A stretch of 64,000 nt of DNA from Rhizobacter sp. Root404 (GTDB lineage Bacteria > Pseudomonadota > Gammaproteobacteria > Burkholderiales > Burkholderiaceae_C): NCBI RefSeq assembly GCF_001425865.1, contig NZ_LMDS01000001.1, forward strand, positions 446,507 through 510,506. The letters are read 5' to 3'. A model generated the notes under the pieces. That model searched no databases, had not been told where the DNA came from, and saw nothing but the letters and a program-made list of their open reading frames with translations. A program made the position numbers and the translations under genes. Positions 52,404 to 64,000 of this stretch are shown here, piece by piece; within the stretch, counting starts at the first letter, position 1; each line of letters begins with the position of its first letter.

Positions 52404-53108
52404 TCAGGCCGCGAGCGCCGACGTGTCGGCGTGCTCGTGGCGGGAGGTCGCGGCGGTCCGCAGCGGCACCTGGATCGGGGCGCGCACCGGCCGCAAGGTG
52501 GACGCCGACGAGGCGAGTGCGCCAGCGAGGATCTGCGCGACGCCCTGCACTTGCGGCAGCGCGCGCAGCATCGGCTCGGTGCGCTTCAGGTGCCACGGCC
52601 GCGCATGCGGCCACAGGTGGATGTAGGCGATGTGGTCGCTCTCGGCGAGCACCAGCGTGATGTCGCCGGTGCCGTCGGCATTCGTCCGCAGCCCGGCCGA
52701 CTCGATCTGCGCATACGGCAGGTTGAAGGTGATGCTGAGCACGACGCCGATCCGCATCACGACGCGCCGGTCGGTCACGGTGTAGACGCTGGTGCGCGCC
52801 ACCAGCCACGCCAGCAGCGCCAGCAGGCCGAGCGCCGCGCCGGCCAGCGGCAGCAGCCACAGCGTCGCCAGCCCCGCGTCGAGTGCCGAGCCGCCGGTCG
52901 CCATCACGTTGACTGCGCGCGCGCCGAGCAGCACTGCGAAGTAGACCGAGAGCATGCGCAGGTGCATCGCCTCGCGCGCCAGCGCGCGCCAGTCGGGCGC
53001 GCCCTGCCACAGCAGGCGCTCGCCGCGCGGCAGCGGTTCCGGCAGGCCGAGCGCGGCCTCGAACTCGTGCTCCGGCGCGTCGGCGCGCGCCTGCCGGTTC
53101 GTGATCAC
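52404..53108 (-). CDS. puhB: PuhB, reaction-centre assembly protein (PH-domain-like)
   Basis: 234-residue membrane protein. The N-terminal half has the landmark LPRGERLLWQGAPDWRALA near residue 25, followed by hydrophobic segments around residues 50-70 and 80-105. Then comes a PH-like domain beginning SVYTVTDRRVVMRIGV near residue 112. PuhB assists assembly of the bacterial photosynthetic reaction centre. The GTG start overlaps the puhA stop (GTGA), so translation is coupled. The frame is open upstream through puhA, but only this start gives PuhB. Confidence 0.92.
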   Translation of the reverse strand: MITNRQARADAPEHEFEAALGLPEPLPRGERLLWQGAPDWRALAREAMHLRMLSVYFAVLLGARAVNVMATGGSALDAGLATLWLLPLAGAALGLLALLAWLVARTSVYTVTDRRVVMRIGVVLSITFNLPYAQIESAGLRTNADGTGDITLVLAESDHIAYIHLWPHARPWHLKRTEPMLRALPQVQGVAQILAGALASSASTLRPVRAPIQVPLRTAATSRHEHADTSALAA

Positions 53109-53878
53109 AGCAGCGGCTCCTGGCGGGCCGGCGTGGCGTACAGCGTGCCGCCGCCGTAGTAGCCCATGATCTTGTCCTCCTCGAGCAGCGTCACCGCATC
53201 GGGGTGCCGCGTGGCGGGCACCTGCGCGAACTGCGCCGCCAGGATCGAGCGCACGTTGACCTGCTGATCGCCGATGCGCGCGAAGTTGATCGGCAGCAGC
53301 ACGCGGCGGCCGCCGCCGGCCGCCGGCACCTCGACCTCGAGGTAGCGGAACAGCACCTCGGCGCGGTCGACCCACAGCTCCGTCACCGTGCCCGCGATCG
53401 CCCCGTCGGCGCCGATCACCGGCAGGCCGCGCGGGTCGGGATCGCGGTGCGCCACCTCGAAGCTCGGCGCGGCGCGCAGCGGCACGATCCGCAGGTCGCC
53501 GTCGACCGTGGTGTCGGCGATGTCGGCGCGGTCGGAGTACGAGCCCGGCCCGACAGCCGCGAGCATCGGATCGCCGTGCGGTTCGAGCGGTGCGCCGAGG
53601 TGCGCGGCCGACGGCGAGCCGCCCAGGGTCTGCGTCGTCTCGCGGAAGTTCGGCGACAGCACCACGCGGCCGTCGCGCAGCAGGAAGGTCTTCGGCGCCG
53701 GCACGCTCGGCCAGCCCTGGACCTGGATGCGGCCGCCGGAGCGGTCCGATTCCAGCGGGTAGCCCTCGCGCTTGTCCTCGCGGTGCAGGTAGTAGATCAG
53801 GCCGGCGAAAAACACCCAGAACGCGTAGAGGGCGACCTGCGCCACGTCGATGTAGGCGGTGATGGATCCGGTTCCCAT
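53105..53878 (-). CDS. puhA: Photosynthetic reaction centre H subunit
   Basis: 257-residue H subunit, which caps the reaction centre on the cytoplasmic side and shapes proton delivery to the quinone QB. One transmembrane helix near the N-terminus (VALYAFWVFFAGLIYYLHRE) is followed by DKREGYPLES and the globular PRC-barrel domain (GLPVIGADGAIAGTVTELWVD split near residue 148). DRAEVLFRYLEVEV and LLPINFARI are typical of H subunits. ATG at 53876-53878 with a GGAGA ribosome site. Confidence 0.96.
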   Translation of the reverse strand: MGTGSITAYIDVAQVALYAFWVFFAGLIYYLHREDKREGYPLESDRSGGRIQVQGWPSVPAPKTFLLRDGRVVLSPNFRETTQTLGGSPSAAHLGAPLEPHGDPMLAAVGPGSYSDRADIADTTVDGDLRIVPLRAAPSFEVAHRDPDPRGLPVIGADGAIAGTVTELWVDRAEVLFRYLEVEVPAAGGGRRVLLPINFARIGDQQVNVRSILAAQFAQVPATRHPDAVTLLEEDKIMGYYGGGTLYATPARQEPLL

Positions 53879-53901
53879 GGTGTCTCCTGTGTGGAACGAA
53901 T

Positions 53902-55356
53902 TCAGCCGGGGAATTCGGCGAGGCCGAATTTCCGGTCGGGTGAAGCGGCTGGCGATCGGCGCGCACTGCGCACGAGCGGCCCGATCGCGATCAGCGTCGC
54001 GAACAGCAGATAGAGCTCGAGGTGGTAGACGAAGCTGTAGCCGGTCGCCGGGCTCGCCAGCGCGCTGCCCAGCGCACCCTGGGTCGCCAGCGTCGAGACG
54101 AGGTCGCGGATCGCGCCGCCGGCGGCGATCGCGAGGCCCGCGCACGAGGCCTGCACCGCGCCCCACGCGCCGAGCGCGAGGCCGTTCAGGCCGTCGGTCT
54201 CGAGGTTCATCGCCGCGGTCAGCGTGCCGACCGAGAACAGCCCGGCGCCGAAGCCGATGCAGGTCGCGCCGAGCCGGAACAGCCAGGGCGACGCGAGCGG
54301 CTCGGCGAAGATCACGCACGAGAACGCGAACAGGCCCGCCAGCACGCCCCACGCGGCGAGCCGGTGCGGCGAGCTGCCGCGGCCGAGCGCGCGCGCCGCG
54401 AGGCCGAACGCGGCCAGCGCGCCGCCGGCCATCATCGCCGTCAACGCGGTCGTGGCGCCCACCGGCAGATGCAGGATCTCGCCGCCGTACGGCTCGAGGA
54501 TGATGTCCTGCATGTTGAACGCCGCCGTGCCGAGGCCGACAGCGACGAGGAAGCGGATCGACCGCCCGCGGGCCGCGAAGCGCGCCCAGTTCTCGCGGAA
54601 CGAGGGCTTGGGCTCGCCGCGCTCGCGGTTGGCGGGGTTGCGTGCCTCCTGCTTCCACAGCGCGACCAGGTTGACCACCATCGTCAGCAGCGCCGCGCCC
54701 TGCACGACCTGGATCAGCTTGATCTGGCTGAAGTCGCGCAGCGCGAGGCCGAACAGCAGGCCGGCGACGACCATGCCGAGCAACAGCATCACGTACATCA
54801 GCGCGACGACGCGCGGGCGCGTCTCGGCCGGCGCGAGGTCGGTCGCGAGCGCGAGGCCGGCGGTCTGGGTGGTCTGCAGCCCCGCGCCGACGAGCAGGAA
54901 GGCCAGCGCCGCGCCGGCATGGCCGATCCAGGCCGGCCCGTGGCTGTCGCCCGACAGCACGATCAGTGCGAACGGCATGATCGCCAGTCCGCCGAACTGC
55001 AGCAGCGTGCCGATCCAGATGTAGGGCACACGCTTCCAGCCCAGCACCGATTTGTGCGTGTCCGACCGGAAGCCGATCAGCGCGCGGAACGGCGCGAACA
55101 CCAGCGGCAGCGCGACCATCGCCGAGACCAGCCACGCCGAGACGCCGAGCTCGACGATCATCACCCGGTTCAGCGTGCCGACCAGCAGCACCATCGCCAT
55201 GCCCACCGTCACCTGGAACAGCGACAGCCGCAGCAGGCGCGACAGCGGCAGCTCCGCGCTCGCCGCATCGGCGAACGGCAGGAAGCGCGTGCCGACCTTC
55301 GCCCACTGGCGGGCGAGCGTCGAGTTCAGCTGCAGGGCGGCGCGTGCCGGATTCAT
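53902..55356 (-). CDS. lhaA: LhaA, light-harvesting complex 1 assembly protein (PucC family)
   Basis: 484-residue inner-membrane protein with about 12 hydrophobic segments, of the bacteriochlorophyll-delivery (BCD/PucC) branch of the major facilitator superfamily. Landmarks are LGVSAWLVSAMVALPLVFAPFRALIGFRSDTHKS split near residues 71-105, KRVPYIWIG near residue 110, and FNMQDIILEPYGGE near residue 280. LhaA is needed for LH1 assembly. The ATG overlaps the bchM stop (ATGA). Its position between bchM and puhA identifies it as LhaA rather than PucC. Confidence 0.94.
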   Translation of the reverse strand: MNPARAALQLNSTLARQWAKVGTRFLPFADAASAELPLSRLLRLSLFQVTVGMAMVLLVGTLNRVMIVELGVSAWLVSAMVALPLVFAPFRALIGFRSDTHKSVLGWKRVPYIWIGTLLQFGGLAIMPFALIVLSGDSHGPAWIGHAGAALAFLLVGAGLQTTQTAGLALATDLAPAETRPRVVALMYVMLLLGMVVAGLLFGLALRDFSQIKLIQVVQGAALLTMVVNLVALWKQEARNPANRERGEPKPSFRENWARFAARGRSIRFLVAVGLGTAAFNMQDIILEPYGGEILHLPVGATTALTAMMAGGALAAFGLAARALGRGSSPHRLAAWGVLAGLFAFSCVIFAEPLASPWLFRLGATCIGFGAGLFSVGTLTAAMNLETDGLNGLALGAWGAVQASCAGLAIAAGGAIRDLVSTLATQGALGSALASPATGYSFVYHLELYLLFATLIAIGPLVRSARRSPAASPDRKFGLAEFPG

Positions 55357-56053
55357 TTTCTTGTCAGCTCCAAGGCCTGCGAGGTGTAGAAGCCGCTCGA
55401 GATGCGCTCGGTGCGCCCGCGCGCCCAGCCCTGCAGCTGCGCGTCGTGGTCGATGCGGTGGTGCAGCCAGCGTTCGGCCACCGGCACGACGGCCGGCGAG
55501 CGGTCGCCGCGCGGGAACAGCTTGCCGATCGCGCGGAACGCTTCGAGCGCCGGGCTGCTCGGCACGTAGGTGAACAGCAGCCCGCGGCGGGTGCGTTGCG
55601 CGAGGCCGGCCAGCACGTTGACGGCGTCGCCGGTCTCGTAGTGGATCACCGAGTCCATGCCGACCACGTAGTCGAAGCTGCCGAGCTCCGGCGCCAGCAT
55701 GTCGCCCGAGCGGAAGTCGATCGCGCCGCCGTGGCGGATCGCGGGCTGGCGTTCGCGGGCCAGATTCACCAGCGTCGGCGACAGGTCGATCGCCAGCACC
55801 TCGGCGCCGCGATGCGCGGCCTCGACGGCGAGTGCGCCGGTGCCGCAGCCGGCATCGAGCACGCGCAGCCCGCGCAGGTCGTCGGGCAGCCAGCCGAGCA
55901 GCGTCGCGCGCATCCGGTCGCGCCCGGCGCGCACCGAGGCGCGCACGCGGCCCACCGGCGCGTCCGAGGTCAGGCGCGCCCACGCCTGCACCGCCGTGCG
56001 ATCGAAGTAGGTCTCGATCTCGCCGCGGCGGTTTTGGTAGGTGAGGTGGCTCA

Positions 56054-56054
<1 letters not shown>
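55353..56054 (-). CDS. bchM: Mg-protoporphyrin IX O-methyltransferase
   Basis: 233-residue SAM-dependent methyltransferase that esterifies the ring C propionate of Mg-protoporphyrin IX. N-terminal YFDRTAVQAWARLTSDAPVG near residue 16 is typical of BchM; the SAM site LRVLDAGCGTGALAVEAA is near residue 63. It lies between bchL and lhaA. Its ATG shares one base with the bchL stop. The product is the substrate of AcsF encoded downstream in the same superoperon. Confidence 0.95.
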
Positions 56055-60748
<4,694 letters not shown>

Positions 60749-60777
<29 letters not shown>

Positions 60778-62332
60778 AGAGGGTCTCGATGGTGATCAAC
60801 GCGACATGGCGTTCGAGGGCAAAGCGCTCGGTGTTGCGCTTGGCCTTGCCGCGCACGAAGAACGGGATCTTGCGCAGTTCCTGCTCGGCTTCCGGTGCCC
60901 ATTCGGCGACGCCGATCTGGGGCGGCGCGTCGGACGCGGCGGGCGGTGCCGGCACCGGTTCGGCCGCGGCCACCACGGGCGACGGGTGCCCGCCCAGGTG
61001 CGACGGTGCGGCGTCCTCATGGAACTCGAAGTCGCCGCGGAACATGCCGATCAGGTGTTCCTCGAGGCCCATCATCAGCGGATGGACCCAGGTGTCGAAC
61101 AGCACGTTGGCGCCTTCGAACCCCATCTGGGGCGAGTAGCGCGCCGGGAAGTCCTGCACGTGCACCGGCGCCGAGATCACCGCGCACGGGACGCCGAGGC
61201 GCTTGGCGATGTGGCGCTCCATCTGCGTGCCGAGCACCAGCTCGGGCTGCAGCTCGGCGACTCGCGCTTCCACGTCGAGGTAGTCGTCGGTGATCAGCGC
61301 CTCGACGTCGTACAGCTTCGCGGCGTCGCGCACGTCGCGCGCGAATTCGCGGCTGTAGGTGCCCAGGCCGACGACCTTGAAACCGAGCTCGGACGATGCG
61401 ATCCGGGCGGCCGCGATCGCGTGGGTCGCGTCGCCGAAGATGAACACGCGCTTGCCGGTCAGGTAGGTCGAGTCGACCGAGCGCGCGTACCAGGTCGAGC
61501 GCGAAGGCAGCGCGGCCAGCGCCTCGGCGGGGTCGATGCCGGCGAGCGCCGCGACCTCGGCGACGAAGTCGCGCGTGGCGGCGGCGCCGATCGGGATCGT
61601 CTTCGTCGCCGGCTGGCCGAACTGGCGCGTCAGCCAGGTCGCGGCCAGCGCGCCCACCTCGGGGTACAGCACGACGTTGAAGTCGGCCTCGCCGAGGCGC
61701 GACAGGTCGTGCGCGGTCGCGCCCAGCGGGGCGACGACGCGCACGTCGATGCCGATCCGGTCGAGCAGGCCGCGGATCTCGGTCACGTCGTCGCGGTGGC
61801 GGAAGCCGAGCGCCGACGGGCCGAGGAGGTTGCAGCTCGGGCGCTGGCCGGCCGGTCGAGTCGCCCGCGGCGTGCCCGGAGCGGGTGCGTTCGGGCCGGC
61901 CAGCGCGCGCACCAGCTGGTAGAAGGTCTGGGACGCGCCCCAGTTCTCCTTGCGCTGGTAGGACGGCAGCTCGAGCGCGACCACCGGCACCGGCAGGTTC
62001 AGCGCTTTCGCCAGGCCGCCCGGGTCGTCCTGGATCAGTTCCGCGGTGCACGACGCGCCGACCAGCATCGCGGCCGGCTGGAAGCGTGCGTAGGCGTCGC
62101 GCGCGGCGTTCTTGAACAGTTCGGCGGTGTCGCCGCCGAGGTCGCGCGCCTGGAAGGTCGTGTAGGTCACCGGCGGGCGCTTCGGCAGCCGCTCGATCAT
62201 CGTGAACAGCAGGTCGGCGTAGGTGTCGCCCTGCGGCGCGTGCAGCACGTAGTGAACATCCTGCAGCGCGGTGGCGACGCGCATCGCGCCGACATGCGGC
62301 GGGCCTTCGTAGGTCCAGAGGGTGAGCTGCAT
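60749..62332 (-). CDS. bchB: Dark-operative protochlorophyllide reductase, subunit B
   Basis: 527-residue NifK-like subunit. Asp36, the unusual non-Cys ligand of the NB cluster, is present (HAPQGD at residues 31-36). [14 protein letters not shown] near residue 58, [18 protein letters not shown] near residue 90, and the C-terminal domain [20 protein letters not shown] near residue 475 are as expected. An Ala/Pro-rich linker (about residues 445-470) precedes the C-terminal domain. The ATG at 62330-62332 gives the conserved [13 protein letters not shown] start. Two bases separate it from the bchN stop; its tail overlaps bchH. Confidence 0.97.
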
Positions 62333-62334
62333 GT

Positions 62335-64000
<1,666 letters not shown>

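Overview
The window reads as chromosome of a high-GC purple photosynthetic betaproteobacterium, most like the Rubrivivax gelatinosus group of Burkholderiales. The inference rests on the photosynthesis gene order bchF-N-B-H-L-M, lhaA, puhA-B-C, acsF, puhE, on a PpsR regulator, and on a left arm (ubiJ-ubiB, fmdB, DUF502 gene, aspS, nudB, clsB) that is normal for that order. No tRNA, rRNA, CRISPR array, insertion sequence, phage gene or origin was seen. There is no gene-free stretch longer than about 260 bases.

Layout. (1) 1-9515: the 5' part of an exopolysaccharide sugar-phosphate transferase (minus), then plus-strand housekeeping genes ubiJ, ubiB, fmdB, a DUF502 membrane protein, aspS (with a clear terminator), nudB, an endonuclease/exonuclease/phosphatase protein and clsB, and a convergent DUF805 gene. 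(2) 9624-23372: a mixed housekeeping and repair block. It holds three members of the ligase-associated DNA repair set (metallo-beta-lactamase exonuclease, ATP-dependent ligase, Lhr-like helicase) separated by unrelated genes, plus a GT25 glycosyltransferase, asparaginase II, ChaN-like lipoprotein, S10 peptidase, DUF429 protein, K+/H+ antiporter, arginase and a LOG protein.

(3) 23403-37372: a C3-organosulfonate catabolic island. A divergent GntR regulator (with an IMPase-like gene) faces suyA-suyB-slcC-comC and an orphan TctC-type binding protein. A LacI regulator then faces an ABC importer (two permeases, ATPase, binding protein), followed by hpsN-hpsO-hpsP. Together these predict uptake of 2,3-dihydroxypropane-1-sulfonate (DHPS) and 3-sulfolactate, interconversion of the enantiomers of both, oxidation of DHPS to sulfolactate, and cleavage to pyruvate and sulfite. 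Three copies of one 14-base palindrome (two perfect, one with a single change) lie before lacI, the ABC operon and hpsN, and define a small LacI regulon.

(4) 37373-41873: moeB/thiF-like gene and a carboxy-terminal processing protease (both minus), a small unknown gene, a cupin gene and a heme oxygenase. (5) 41954-46352: boxC-boxB-boxA for oxygen-dependent benzoyl-CoA degradation, with a promoter that carries a TGCA-N6-TGCA element. (6) 64000 down to 46359 (minus): a nearly gap-free photosynthesis superoperon from bchF (cut by the window end) to puhE, then ppsR and a bacteriophytochrome gene that overlaps the ppsR stop codon. The bacteriophytochrome has no histidine kinase domain. The heme oxygenase at 41235 probably supplies its biliverdin, so the box operon sits between the chromophore enzyme and the photoreceptor.

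All functional names come from reading motifs, lengths and gene context by eye; no database search was run.
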